From positions 62,001 to 126,000 of the forward strand of contig NZ_JAOWIF010000043.1 in assembly GCF_030332225.1 (NCBI RefSeq): DNA of 64,000 nt, read 5' to 3'. Numbering within the stretch: position 1 is the first letter of the stretch; each line of letters opens with the position of its first letter. This DNA is from Citrobacter sp. Cu233 (GTDB taxonomy: Bacteria > Pseudomonadota > Gammaproteobacteria > Enterobacterales > Enterobacteriaceae). Under the pieces are notes generated by a model. The model saw only the letters and a program-made list of their open reading frames with translations, was not told the origin of the DNA and made no database searches. Positions 18,543 through 27,243 of the stretch are shown piece after piece. The position numbers and the translations under genes were made by a program.

Positions 18543-20144
18543 TTAATTGCCGCCTTTGAGTAGTGTCTCAGCCGGTGGCGTGACAGGCGCGTCGGCCGGT
18601 GCTTCGGGAAGATGACTTTCAATTTGGTGAGCAGGAACATGGGCATAATCCTGCCGTACCCAGCGAAGAAAACCGCCGACTTTCACCAACAGGATGGCGA
18701 GGAAGGGAAGGGCGGTCAGAACCACCGTGGTCTTCATGGTTTCCAGAGACGCACCAGTGAATAAAATTGATAATGGAATCAATGTGATGACCACGCACCA
18801 GAACAGACGTAAGCCACGTTCAGGATCTTCACCTTCCTGTAGGTTACGTGTGCTGGTGGCTGCCATGGTGTAGGCCACAGCATCCATATGCGAGGCAAGG
18901 AAAATAATCATGATGGCCAGATACGCGACCAGGAACAGCTTCCCGGCAGGCAATGACATCAGTACCTGCTGCACAGCCGTTTCACCACCCAACGTCGCCA
19001 TGACCTGCGGCACGTCTATGACGCCATTGACAAACTGATGGATAGAGTAGCTTTCCATCACGCCAAAGAAGAACCAACAACCGACGGTGCTACCGAGGAT
19101 TAACGCCCAGATAACCTCTTTAATTTTGCGCCCGCGAGAAACGCGCGTCACAAACATAGCGACTCCTGGGGTGTAGGAGATCCACCACAGCCAGTAGAAC
19201 ACTGTCCAGTTGCGGGTAAATTCACCGTTACCGAGTGGGTCGGTAAACAGACTCATCTGCAAAAAGTTTTGTGTTGTCAGGCCGATAGCGTTGATGATGT
19301 TATTGGTGATGAACTCGGTTGGGCCGACAATCAGTACGATCAACGGCAGTAAAAATGCCCCCCAGCCCACCATCTTGCTCAGACGTTGCAGACCATTGTT
19401 GATGCCAATCCAGGAGCTGAGGCAGAAGATGCCGCCAGAGAACAGGATCACAAAGGCTTGCACCGTAAAGTTATCCGGCAAACCAGTAAGTGCTGATAAA
19501 CCACGGGTGAAGGTTGCAGCGGTAACGACCAGGGAGATGGTTAACGCGCCGACGGTGGCGATCAGGAACATCAAATCGACCAGTCTTCCCCATACGCCCT
19601 GTGGATGAACGCCGGTGATAGCAGCAATGATCCCGGACAGGCTCAACCCTTTATTTTTACGCACATGGAAATGGTAGGCCATGGTTAACGAGGCCAGTGT
19701 GTAGGTCGCCCACGCGCTGATCCCCCAATGGAAAAAGGAGTAGGGCAGACTGAATTCCAGCGCTTTTTGTGAGTGTGGGGCGATGTTCAGACCCGGCGTT
19801 TGGTAGTAATAGGCCCATTCAGCAACCCCCCAATAGAGCGTGGAGGAGCCTAATCCGGCGCAAATAAACATAAACAGCCAGGACAGCGTACTGTATTCTG
19901 CTTTACCTTCACCGAGGCGAATATTGCCGTATTTGCTGGTGGCCAGCCAGACAACCAGCCCCATAGCCATGAGGACCAGGATCTGCACGGCAGAACCCAG
20001 CATGCGAGTGACACCGTTAAAAATGGCATTCGCTGCTTGTGCAGACTGCTGAGGGAAGAGACTGAGTGTGGCGGCGATAAAAAGAATGGCCACCAGACTG
20101 ATGGCTATCAGTGGCACATCTTTTTTCTTTACGTTGCTCAACAT
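18543..20144 (-). CDS. yeaV: BCCT-family transporter, probable carnitine/betaine importer
   Basis: This 533-residue inner-membrane protein has 12 predicted helices and the BCCT signature around [20 protein letters not shown] followed by SRGRKI. I place the start at the ATG at 20144 ([10 protein letters not shown]), 5-8 bp after AGGAG; the in-frame ATG at 20162 would put that ribosome site inside the gene. BCCT proteins import or exchange quaternary ammonium compounds (CaiT, BetT). Being first in the operon with yeaW and yeaX, it likely imports carnitine or a related betaine. Confidence 0.9.
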   Translation of the reverse strand: MLSNVKKKDVPLIAISLVAILFIAATLSLFPQQSAQAANAIFNGVTRMLGSAVQILVLMAMGLVVWLATSKYGNIRLGEGKAEYSTLSWLFMFICAGLGSSTLYWGVAEWAYYYQTPGLNIAPHSQKALEFSLPYSFFHWGISAWATYTLASLTMAYHFHVRKNKGLSLSGIIAAITGVHPQGVWGRLVDLMFLIATVGALTISLVVTAATFTRGLSALTGLPDNFTVQAFVILFSGGIFCLSSWIGINNGLQRLSKMVGWGAFLLPLIVLIVGPTEFITNNIINAIGLTTQNFLQMSLFTDPLGNGEFTRNWTVFYWLWWISYTPGVAMFVTRVSRGRKIKEVIWALILGSTVGCWFFFGVMESYSIHQFVNGVIDVPQVMATLGGETAVQQVLMSLPAGKLFLVAYLAIMIIFLASHMDAVAYTMAATSTRNLQEGEDPERGLRLFWCVVITLIPLSILFTGASLETMKTTVVLTALPFLAILLVKVGGFLRWVRQDYAHVPAHQIESHLPEAPADAPVTPPAETLLKGGN

Positions 20145-20355
20145 GGATGATCTCCTGGGCATAGTCGCCCGCGTTTGGCATTAGCCTGTCGTTGTTATCA
20201 TGCTGTAGGGTAAGATTTTGTCGCTTCGTATTTAACAATTTTATTATTTGTTCTTTACATGAATTAAACAATTGCCTGATGCGTGAAGCAATAAAACACG
20301 GAACGGAAATAATAAAAAGTGAATTCAAGCAGGTTATTTGACGCTCAGAACACAT

Positions 20356-20379
20356 AAAAAAACCGCGTCAGTGACGCGG
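20356..20379 (-). terminator. Rho-independent terminator of dmlA
   Basis: On the minus strand a CCGCGTCACTGACGCGG hairpin is followed by seven Ts, 22 bp past the dmlA stop. It separates dmlA from yeaV, so the carnitine operon must have its own promoter in 20145-20355, an AT-rich stretch with no other gene. Confidence 0.88.
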
Positions 20380-20401
20380 CTCATATTTCGTGGTTTGACC
20401 T

Positions 20402-21484
20402 CTAACGCAGCGCCCGGCAGATAGCGTCACCTACCTGTTGAGTGGTGGCATTGCCTTTCATATCCGGCGTTTTAGGGCCGCTGGCAATAACCTGTTCAAT
20501 TGCGGCCATAATGCCATCGTGGGCGGCCTGATAATTCGCATCGCCGTTGCCAAGGAAATCCAGCATCATCGCGCCAGCCCAGATGGCGGCAATTGGGTTA
20601 GCAATATTCTTGCCGTAGATATCCGGGGCTGAACCGTGGACCGGTTCGAACAACGATGGGAAGGTTCGTTCCGGATTTAAGTTTGCCGAGGGTGCAATGC
20701 CAATCGTGCCAGTACAGGCAGGACCTAAATCGGACAGGATGTCGCCAAACAGGTTAGAGGCGACCACCACGTCAAAACGCTCCGGTTGCATAACAAAACG
20801 GGCGCACAGAATGTCGATATGCTGTTTATCCCAGCGGATTTCAGGGTACTGGGCAGCCATTGCTTCAACGCGCTCATCCCAGTAAGGCATGCTAATGGCA
20901 AGGCCGTTTGATTTGGTGGCTGAGGTCAGTGTCTTACGTGGACGGCTCTGTGCCATTTCAAACGCGTAACGCAAAATGCGATCAACGCCACGACGCGTGA
21001 AGACCGACTCCTGAATGACCACTTCATGTTCGGTACCCTCGCTTACGCGCCCGCCCAGTGAAGAATACTCGCCTTCGGTATTTTCACGCACAACGTAGAA
21101 ATCAATGTCGCCGGGTTTCTTACCCGCCAACGGGCAAGGTACACCAGGAAACAGGCGTACCGGACGCAGGTTGACGTATTGATCGAACTCACGACGAAAC
21201 TTGAGTAACGAGCCCCATAGTGAGATGTGATCCGGTACAGTGTCTGGCCAGCCGACGGCACCAAAGTAGATAGCATCGAAGGATTTCAACTGTTCATGCC
21301 AGTCATCCGGCATCATCTTGCCGTGATGCGTATAGTACTCGCAGCTGGCCCATTCCATTTGCTCAAAGCTGAGCGACAGGTCCCAGCGTTCGGCGGCTGC
21401 CTGTAACACATGAATACCTTCAGGCAGGACTTCTTTACCAATGCCATCTCCGGGGATAGCGGCAATACGACAGGTTTTCTTCAT
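20402..21484 (-). CDS. dmlA: D-malate dehydrogenase (decarboxylating)
   Basis: This 360-residue enzyme matches E. coli DmlA (361) and oxidises D-malate to pyruvate and CO2 with NAD. It belongs to the isopropylmalate/isocitrate dehydrogenase family: RIAAIPGDGIGKEVLPEG at the N-terminus, and NLFGDILSDLGPACTGTIG in the metal- and NAD-binding part. I start at the ATG at 21484 (MKKTCRI); a GTG four codons earlier is also possible. It is divergent from its LysR activator dmlR. The D-malate could come from carnitine through the adjacent genes. Confidence 0.95.
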   Translation of the reverse strand: MKKTCRIAAIPGDGIGKEVLPEGIHVLQAAAERWDLSLSFEQMEWASCEYYTHHGKMMPDDWHEQLKSFDAIYFGAVGWPDTVPDHISLWGSLLKFRREFDQYVNLRPVRLFPGVPCPLAGKKPGDIDFYVVRENTEGEYSSLGGRVSEGTEHEVVIQESVFTRRGVDRILRYAFEMAQSRPRKTLTSATKSNGLAISMPYWDERVEAMAAQYPEIRWDKQHIDILCARFVMQPERFDVVVASNLFGDILSDLGPACTGTIGIAPSANLNPERTFPSLFEPVHGSAPDIYGKNIANPIAAIWAGAMMLDFLGNGDANYQAAHDGIMAAIEQVIASGPKTPDMKGNATTQQVGDAICRALR

Positions 21485-21587
21485 AGCAGCTCTCACTTGT
21501 ACGCCATCAAAATTGACTTTCCCCTTATCCTATAATTGACTGATTAATAGTTAATCCCGCCAACTGGTGAAACATAAAACACAGATC

Positions 21588-22505
21588 ATGAATAATCTGC
21601 CGCTGTTAAATGATTTACGCGTCTTTATGCTGGTTGCCCGCCGCGCGGGTTTTGCCGCCGTTGCCGAGGAGCTAGGCGTTTCACCCGCTTTTATCAGTAA
21701 GCGTGTTGCGTTATTGGAACAGACACTGAACGTCGTGCTGTTACACCGCACAACACGGCGTGTCACCATCACGGAAGAAGGGGAACGAATCTACGAATGG
21801 GCCCAGCGGATCCTACAGGATGTTGATCAGATGATGGATGAGCTGTCTGATGTCCGGCAGATCCCGCAGGGGATGTTACGTATTATCAGCAGCTTTGGTT
21901 TTGGTCGCCGTGTAGTGGCTCCAGCGTTGTCAGCGCTGGCAAAAGAGTATCCGCAGCTGGAGTTGCGGTTTGACGTTGAGGATCGGTTAGTCGATCTGGT
22001 TAATGAAGGTGTCGATCTTGATATCCGTATCGGGGATGATATTGCACCCAATTTGATCGCACGGAAGCTGGCAACCAATTATCGAATATTGTGTGCATCA
22101 CCTGAGTTTGTGGCGCAGTACGGTACACCGAAACAACTGAACGATCTGTCCACTTTGCCCTGTCTGGTGATTAAAGAGCGCGATCATCCATTTGGCATCT
22201 GGCAAATGCGCAACAAAGAGGGAGTGCACTCGATTAAGGTGACGGGGCCGCTCTCCTCCAATCATGGCGAAGTTGTTCACCAATGGTGTGTGGATGGTCA
22301 GGGGATTGCGCTACGTTCATGGTGGGATGTCTGCGATAACATCGCCAGTGGGCATTTGGTTCATATATTGCCTGACTATTATCAACCAGCAAATATTTGG
22401 GCTGTTTATGTGTCACGCCTGGCGACGTCGGCCAAAATCCGTATTACTGTGGAGTATTTACGTCGCTATTTTGCTGAGAACTACCCGAAGTTCACTTTGG
22501 AATAA
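21588..22505 (+). CDS. dmlR: LysR-type activator of dmlA
   Basis: This 305-residue LysR regulator matches E. coli DmlR. The N-terminal winged helix-turn-helix (about 1-60) reads MNNLPLLNDLRVFMLVARRA at its start; the C-terminal effector domain spans about 90-295. E. coli DmlR activates dmlA when D- or L-malate (or meso-tartrate) is supplied anaerobically. It is divergent from dmlA with a 103-bp spacer. I use the ATG at 21588, seven codons after the first possible start, to match the family. Confidence 0.93.
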   Translation: MNNLPLLNDLRVFMLVARRAGFAAVAEELGVSPAFISKRVALLEQTLNVVLLHRTTRRVTITEEGERIYEWAQRILQDVDQMMDELSDVRQIPQGMLRIISSFGFGRRVVAPALSALAKEYPQLELRFDVEDRLVDLVNEGVDLDIRIGDDIAPNLIARKLATNYRILCASPEFVAQYGTPKQLNDLSTLPCLVIKERDHPFGIWQMRNKEGVHSIKVTGPLSSNHGEVVHQWCVDGQGIALRSWWDVCDNIASGHLVHILPDYYQPANIWAVYVSRLATSAKIRITVEYLRRYFAENYPKFTLE

Positions 22506-22536
22506 ATGGGGCGCAGCCCGGACTAAGATCAGAAAT

Positions 22537-22564
22537 AAAAAAGGCAGAATAATCTGCCTTTTTT
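22537..22564. terminator. Bidirectional terminator between dmlR and minE
   Basis: The stem AAGGCAGA/TCTGCCTT has a 4-base loop, an A-run on the left and a T-run on the right, so it can end both dmlR (plus) and minE (minus) transcripts. Confidence 0.85.
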
Positions 22565-22590
22565 CAACCATGACTTATTTACAAAAGACG

Positions 22591-22857
22591 TTATTTAGAC
22601 TCTTCTGCTTCAGGTAAAGTCACGTTAAGTTCAAGGATAGAAATATCGCCGTCTTTTTGTTCAAGCTGTACGGTGACCATTTCAGGATCAATTTGTACAT
22701 ACTTACAGATAACGTCGAGAATATCTTTCCTCAACTGCGGTAAATAATGCGGTTCGGCGTCACTACGACGACGTTCCGCAACAATAATCTGCAGTCGCTC
22801 TTTAGCGATGTTCGCTGTGCTCTTTTTCCGCGAGAGAAAAAAATCCAGTAATGCCAT
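22591..22857 (-). CDS. minE: Cell division topological specificity factor MinE
   Basis: This 88-residue protein matches E. coli MinE. The N-terminal amphipathic and MinD-binding part ([20 protein letters not shown]) stimulates MinD ATPase, and the C-terminal topological specificity domain covers about 32-88. It drives pole-to-pole oscillation that keeps MinC away from midcell. The ATG follows the minD stop after 3 bp. Confidence 0.97.
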   Translation of the reverse strand: MALLDFFLSRKKSTANIAKERLQIIVAERRRSDAEPHYLPQLRKDILDVICKYVQIDPEMVTVQLEQKDGDISILELNVTLPEAEESK

Positions 22858-22860
22858 AAC

Positions 22861-23673
22861 TTATCCTCCGAACAGGCGTTTGAGGAAACCTTTCTTCTCT
22901 TCTTCAATGAAGCGGAAAGGACGTTCTTCTCCCAACAGACGGTCTACGGTATCAGCATAGGCTTTACCGGCATCAGCATTGATGTCGAGAATAACCGGCT
23001 CACCCTGGTTAGACGCGCGCAGGACTGACTGATCTTCAGGAATCACGCCAACCAGCTTGATTCGTAGAATTTCCAGTACGTCTTCCATGCTGAGCATGTC
23101 ACCTTTATTTACGCGGCCAGGGTTATAGCGCGTAAGCAGCAGATGCTCTTTAATCGGATCTTCGCCATTTTCAGCGCGACGAGATTTCGACGCCAGAATA
23201 CCCAGAATACGGTCAGAGTCACGTACAGAAGACACTTCCGGGTTGGTGGTAATAATGGCTTCATCGGCAAAATACAGGGCCATCAGCGCACCGGTCTCAA
23301 TACCTGCCGGGGAGTCGCAGACGATGAAGTCAAAATCCATCGCTTTCAGATCATCCAGAACTTTCGCGACGCCTTCACGTGTCAGCGCGTCTTTATCACG
23401 AGTCTGTGAGGCCGGAAGAATAAAGAGATTTTCGGTACGTTTATCTTTGATTAACGCCTGATTTAACGACGCATCGCCCTGAATAACGTTGACGAAGTCA
23501 TAAACGACGCGACGTTCACAACCCATAATTAAATCAAGGTTACGCAGGCCGATATCAAAATCAATAACGACAGTTTTCTTTCCCTTCTGGGCCAAACCTG
23601 TAGCGATGGCCGCGCTGGAGGTGGTTTTGCCAACGCCCCCTTTACCCGAAGTAACAACAATAATGCGTGCCAT
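22861..23673 (-). CDS. minD: Septum site-determining ATPase MinD
   Basis: This 270-residue ParA-type ATPase has the deviant Walker A KGGVGKTT (11-18), switch and Walker B regions (FDIGLRN, VCDSPAG), and the C-terminal membrane-targeting amphipathic helix KGFLKRLFGG. It recruits MinC to the membrane and oscillates with MinE. It lies between minC (23-bp gap) and minE (3-bp gap). Confidence 0.98.
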   Translation of the reverse strand: MARIIVVTSGKGGVGKTTSSAAIATGLAQKGKKTVVIDFDIGLRNLDLIMGCERRVVYDFVNVIQGDASLNQALIKDKRTENLFILPASQTRDKDALTREGVAKVLDDLKAMDFDFIVCDSPAGIETGALMALYFADEAIITTNPEVSSVRDSDRILGILASKSRRAENGEDPIKEHLLLTRYNPGRVNKGDMLSMEDVLEILRIKLVGVIPEDQSVLRASNQGEPVILDINADAGKAYADTVDRLLGEERPFRFIEEEKKGFLKRLFGG

Positions 23674-23696
23674 AGAAATTCCTTGTTAAAAAGGGA

Positions 23697-24404
23697 TCAA
23701 TTCAACGGTTGAACTGTCAAAGCGTTCTCTGCCAATTGCAGACGTGCCGCTTTGCCATAAAATTCTGCTGGGATTTTATCACTCAGCCAATAAACACCTG
23801 CGATAGACACCAGTTCTGCCGTCAGGTGGGTACAGAAAATTTGCGCTTCCCGATCGCCGCTTGCGCCCGCCAGGGCACGGCCTCTCATCATGCCATAAAC
23901 GTGAATATTGCCATCAGCGATAAGCTCAGCGCCCGCACTGACGTGACTTGTAACAATCAGATCACATTGTGGAGCATAAATACGCTGACCGGAACGAACC
24001 GGGACATTTATTAATCGTGTTTTTGTGATGGGAGTAACGTTTTGTGGCGGTACGGCAGGTGCCGGAGCTTCAACAGGCGCGGCACGAATCGCTTTTTCTT
24101 TGCCTTCTGTCAGTAAAGGAAGACCCATTTCGTCGATTTCTGCCTTAAGTTTTGCATCCTTGCATCCGCTAACACCAATAATGCGCAGTCCCGTAGACGT
24201 GATGACTTTTTGCAGCGCCGACCAGTTTACCGGGCTTTCAAGGCCACTCACGTTGATCACCACGGGAGCATGTTTTAAAAAAGCAGGTGCCTGCGCGATT
24301 TTGTCTTCCAACGCCTGACGAATAACCTTGGGTTCTGCTTCATGTAAGTGAACCACTGATAAGGTGAAGCTACTGCCTTTAAGCTCGATTGGCGTGTTTG
24401 ACAT
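23697..24404 (-). CDS. minC: Septum formation inhibitor MinC
   Basis: This protein of 235 residues corresponds to E. coli MinC (231). It inhibits FtsZ polymerisation. I start at the ATG at 24404 ([13 protein letters not shown]). The N-terminal FtsZ-binding domain (1-100) is followed by an Ala/Pro linker (about 112-132) and the C-terminal beta-helix dimer/MinD-binding domain with [15 protein letters not shown] and [14 protein letters not shown]. It is the first gene of minCDE and is divergent from ycgL. Confidence 0.97.
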   Translation of the reverse strand: MSNTPIELKGSSFTLSVVHLHEAEPKVIRQALEDKIAQAPAFLKHAPVVINVSGLESPVNWSALQKVITSTGLRIIGVSGCKDAKLKAEIDEMGLPLLTEGKEKAIRAAPVEAPAPAVPPQNVTPITKTRLINVPVRSGQRIYAPQCDLIVTSHVSAGAELIADGNIHVYGMMRGRALAGASGDREAQIFCTHLTAELVSIAGVYWLSDKIPAEFYGKAARLQLAENALTVQPLN

Positions 24405-24530
24405 CCTGGCCTTACTCAATTTGCTATTTATCATCCCCAGTGCGGGGTGATATTCCGAAGACTATAAGGCATGTTATAGTCAGTATTATATTGAGGCAAG
24501 CCACCATTCCGTGAATTCAGAGTAAAAGAT

Positions 24531-24824
24531 ATGTTTTGTGTGATCTACCGAAGCAGCAAACGTGACCAGACCTATTTATATGTCGAAAAAAAAGACGATT
24601 TCTCGCGTGTTCCTGAAGAACTGATGAAAGGATTTGGTCAGCCAAAACTGGCAATGATTTTACCGCTTGATGGTCGTAAAAAACTGGTTAATGCCGATCT
24701 TGAAAAAGTAAAACAGGCACTCACCGAGCAGGGCTATTATTTACAAATACCACCGCCGCCTGAGGATTTACTCAAACAGCATTTATCTGCGGTAAAACAA
24801 AATACACCAGACGCTAAACGTTAA
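24531..24824 (+). CDS. ycgL: YcgL-domain protein
   Basis: This 97-residue protein matches E. coli YcgL ([20 protein letters not shown]). The YcgL domain is a small alpha/beta fold of unknown function, and no catalytic motif can be recognised. It is divergent from minC and followed 69 bp later by ycgM, as in E. coli. Confidence 0.92.
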   Translation: MFCVIYRSSKRDQTYLYVEKKDDFSRVPEELMKGFGQPKLAMILPLDGRKKLVNADLEKVKQALTEQGYYLQIPPPPEDLLKQHLSAVKQNTPDAKR

Positions 24825-24893
24825 ACTGCATCCGGCAGCAGCATGTCTCATCGATGCAGTACCTGAAATCTATGACTACGTTAGGGGAAAGTA

Positions 24894-25553
24894 ATGTATC
24901 AACATCATAACTGGCATGGTGCTCTGCTGGATTATCCGGTGAGCAAAGTGGTTTGTGTAGGTAGCAATTACGCAAACCATATTAAAGAGATGGGCAGCGC
25001 AACGCCGGATGAACCGGTGCTGTTTATCAAACCGGAAACGGCGCTGTGCGACCTGCGCCAACCGCTGGTCATTCCGGCGGATATGGGGTCTGTTCATCAC
25101 GAAGTTGAACTGGCCGTGCTGATCGGTGCAAACCTGCGCCAGGCGACAGAAGAGCATGTGCGCAAAGCCATCGCTGGCTATGGTGTGGCGCTGGACCTGA
25201 CCCTGCGTGATATCCAGGGCAAAATGAAAAAAGCGGGGCAGCCGTGGGAGAAAGCGAAGGGATTTGACAACTCTTGCCCGCTGTCGGGGTTTATTCCGGT
25301 AGCGGAATTTAATGGTGATCCGCAGAATACTCAGCTCGGATTAACGGTGAACGGCGAAGTGCGCCAGCAGGGCACTACGGCGGATATGATCCATCATATT
25401 GTTCCATTGATTGCTTATATGAGCCGATTCTTCACGCTTAGGGCCGGTGATGTGGTGCTGACTGGGACGCCAGCAGGCGTTGGGCCGTTACACAGCGGTG
25501 ATGAGCTGGCTATTAGTTTCCATGGCCAAACGCTCACGACAAGAGTGCTGTAA
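24894..25553 (+). CDS. ycgM: Fumarylacetoacetate hydrolase-family protein
   Basis: This 219-residue protein matches E. coli YcgM. It has the FAH fold with metal-binding acidic residues in [11 protein letters not shown] and [12 protein letters not shown] and the conserved [11 protein letters not shown]. Members act as acylpyruvate hydrolases or oxaloacetate decarboxylases; human FAHD1 and E. coli YcgM are close. The exact substrate is not shown here. A stem-loop follows the stop codon. Confidence 0.92.
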   Translation: MYQHHNWHGALLDYPVSKVVCVGSNYANHIKEMGSATPDEPVLFIKPETALCDLRQPLVIPADMGSVHHEVELAVLIGANLRQATEEHVRKAIAGYGVALDLTLRDIQGKMKKAGQPWEKAKGFDNSCPLSGFIPVAEFNGDPQNTQLGLTVNGEVRQQGTTADMIHHIVPLIAYMSRFFTLRAGDVVLTGTPAGVGPLHSGDELAISFHGQTLTTRVL

Positions 25554-25560
25554 TCTCTTC

Positions 25561-25582
25561 TTGCCGCCTTTTCGGGCGGCAA
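25561..25582 (+). terminator. Stem-loop between ycgM and ycgN
   Basis: TTGCCGCC pairs with GGCGGCAA around a TTTTCG loop, 8 bp after the ycgM stop. It lacks a T-tract on the plus strand, so it may be only a partial terminator or an mRNA-stabilising hairpin. Confidence 0.4.
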
Positions 25583-25645
25583 AACTTGCATCAGCGTGCC
25601 AGACTGGTTATAAGGTGCAACCTGATTTTTGATGTGGACATCCCG

Positions 25646-26092
25646 ATGAGCGAATTACCTTTTTGGCAAAGTAAAACCCTTGATGAAATGACCGACGCCG
25701 AATGGGAGTCGTTGTGCGACGGCTGCGGACAATGCTGCCTGCACAAGTTGATGGATGAAGACACCGATGAAATTTACTTCACCAATGTTGCCTGTAAGCA
25801 GCTCAATATCAAAACCTGCCAGTGCCGTAACTACGAGCGTCGATTCGAGTATGAGCCTGACTGCATCAAGCTGACGCGTGATAATCTGCCCACTTTTGAG
25901 TGGTTGCCGATGACCTGTGCGTATCGTTTGCTGGCGGAAGGGAAAGGCCTGCCGGACTGGCACCCGCTGCTGACCGGCTCTAAAGCAGCGATGCACGGTG
26001 AGCGTATTTCAGTTCGCCATATTGCGGTGAAGGAATCAGAAGTACACGACTGGCAGGACCATATATTGAACAAACCTTCATGGGCGGACTGA
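25646..26092 (+). CDS. ycgN: UPF0260 cysteine-rich protein YcgN
   Basis: This 148-residue protein matches E. coli YcgN. I use the ATG at 25646 ([10 protein letters not shown]). It has the [12 protein letters not shown] motif (CxxCxxCC) plus later cysteines ([25 protein letters not shown]), the zinc/iron-chelating pattern of the YkgJ/UPF0260 family. Function is unknown. In E. coli K-12 hlyE and umuDC follow; here the next gene is the convergent cupin at 26122. Confidence 0.9.
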   Translation: MSELPFWQSKTLDEMTDAEWESLCDGCGQCCLHKLMDEDTDEIYFTNVACKQLNIKTCQCRNYERRFEYEPDCIKLTRDNLPTFEWLPMTCAYRLLAEGKGLPDWHPLLTGSKAAMHGERISVRHIAVKESEVHDWQDHILNKPSWAD

Positions 26093-26121
26093 GCCGCCCA
26101 TCGATTAACAGGCGTTAAGGA

Positions 26122-26463
26122 TTAAGACTTTTTCGCCTGGTACATCTCATCTCCGTGGTTGTCATCCTCAACCCAGAAATTAATGTTGAACTGCGCGTCG
26201 TCGCTTAATTCCACGCGATGCCAGTACTGCGGTGGGCTGGTCGCAAACTGACCGGCATTAATCACCACTTTCACTTCAGGTTCTTTCGCGTCTTCATTGG
26301 CAAAGCCGTAATACGTTACCGTACCTTCCATTACGCAGAGTTGTCCAAACACACCTGCAGCGGTGTTGTGGTGAGAAAGCAGAGCTGCCGGGACATTGTC
26401 TTTCGTAAAGAAGGGAGTAGAGCGTTTAACTTTCCAGTTTGCCGGGATGCGTAAGTGGGACAT
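26122..26463 (-). CDS. DUF1971 (YeaR/TehB-N-like) small cupin, probable NsrR target
   Basis: This 113-residue protein is a single-domain cupin of the DUF1971 family, related to E. coli YeaR and the N-terminal extension of TehB. Conserved features are RSTPFFTKDNVP near the N-terminus, a GQLCVMEGTVTYYG strand pair and GQFATSPPQYWHRVE with the cupin His. Its function is unknown. E. coli yeaR is induced by nitrate and nitric oxide through NarL and NsrR. Here a perfect palindrome matching the NsrR operator lies 18 bp upstream of the ATG, and AAGGAG precedes the start. E. coli K-12 has no gene here. Confidence 0.85.
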   Translation of the reverse strand: MSHLRIPANWKVKRSTPFFTKDNVPAALLSHHNTAAGVFGQLCVMEGTVTYYGFANEDAKEPEVKVVINAGQFATSPPQYWHRVELSDDAQFNINFWVEDDNHGDEMYQAKKS

Positions 26464-26481
26464 AAGACATCTCCTTTATGT

Positions 26482-26522
26482 GGCATTTATAAGATGTATT
26501 TAATATACATCTTATAAATGCC
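26482..26522 (-). promoter_or_regulatory. 41-bp perfect palindrome, probable NsrR operator and promoter
   Basis: Arms of 18 bp (GGCATTTATAAGATGTAT and its exact complement) flank TTAAT. The inner AAGATGTATTT, one base, ATATACATCTT fits the 11-1-11 NsrR operator (AAGATGCATTT-like halves). Read on the minus strand, a -35 TTGCCT and -10 TATATT with an 18-bp spacer overlap it, so NsrR binding would block the promoter of the cupin gene; nitric oxide would relieve it. Confidence 0.75.
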
Positions 26523-26543
26523 AACAGGCAATGAATTTAAGGT

Positions 26544-26568
26544 AAAAAAACGCTCCCGAAGGAGCGTT
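26544..26568 (-). terminator. Rho-independent terminator of dsbB
   Basis: On the minus strand AACGCTCC pairs with GGAGCGTT around TTCG and a run of Ts follows, immediately after the dsbB stop. Confidence 0.88.
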
Positions 26569-26571
26569 CTG

Positions 26572-27102
26572 TTAACGACCGAAGAGGTCACGTTTTTTCG
26601 GTTTAAAGGGCTGGGCAATCAGCACCAACACGGCAACGACCAGATATGCGGCAAAAATCCCCAACAGCCACTGCGGCATCTCCAGGGTTAAAAATGACCA
26701 CTGACGCTCAGCGCAGTCACCGGATGCCATAAATACCTGCGGCAGCCATTTATCCAGCGGTAACCAACTCGGGAAGCGTGCGGCAAAATCACAGGTCATG
26801 AACGGTGACGGGTGAAGCTGAATCATCGTGTGTTCATACGCTAACTGAAGCCCGCGCCAGGCGCTGTAAATCCAGATAATCATCGCCACATAGCGCAACG
26901 GTGTTTTTGGCGCAATAGCACCCACCAGGCCTGCAGCCATCACGCCGAATAACGCACTACGTTCGTAAATACACAACACGCAAGGTTTAAGCAGCATAAC
27001 GTGCTGGAACCATAACGCGACGAGTTCCAGCGCCAGGGCGGTTAGCGCCAACAGTAACCATGCTCCACGACCACGGGAGCACTGGTTTAAAAATCGCAAC
27101 AT
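26572..27102 (-). CDS. dsbB: Disulfide bond formation protein DsbB
   Basis: This 176-residue inner-membrane quinone reductase re-oxidises DsbA. Four membrane helices are visible, with the periplasmic redox pairs C41-C44 (CVLC) and C103...C129 in place as in E. coli (C104, C130). It passes electrons to ubiquinone or menaquinone. The gene lies downstream of nhaB, which has its own terminator. Confidence 0.97.
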   Translation of the reverse strand: MLRFLNQCSRGRGAWLLLALTALALELVALWFQHVMLLKPCVLCIYERSALFGVMAAGLVGAIAPKTPLRYVAMIIWIYSAWRGLQLAYEHTMIQLHPSPFMTCDFAARFPSWLPLDKWLPQVFMASGDCAERQWSFLTLEMPQWLLGIFAAYLVVAVLVLIAQPFKPKKRDLFGR

Positions 27103-27205
27103 AATAATTTCCCTGCAACATGCGTAGAGACCGCAGTTTAAACCAATTCAATTTATGCGCCACTAGCGGCAATTGAAATATTGTGTAATCGGATAATTAT
27201 CATGC

Positions 27206-27240
27206 AAAAAGTCAAACCGGGCAGTGATTTACCCGGTTTA
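27206..27240 (-). terminator. Terminator of nhaB
   Basis: On the minus strand AAACCGGG pairs with CCCGGTTT, then GACTTTTT follows. It lies directly after the nhaB stop and separates it from dsbB. Confidence 0.75.
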
Positions 27241-27243
27241 TTG

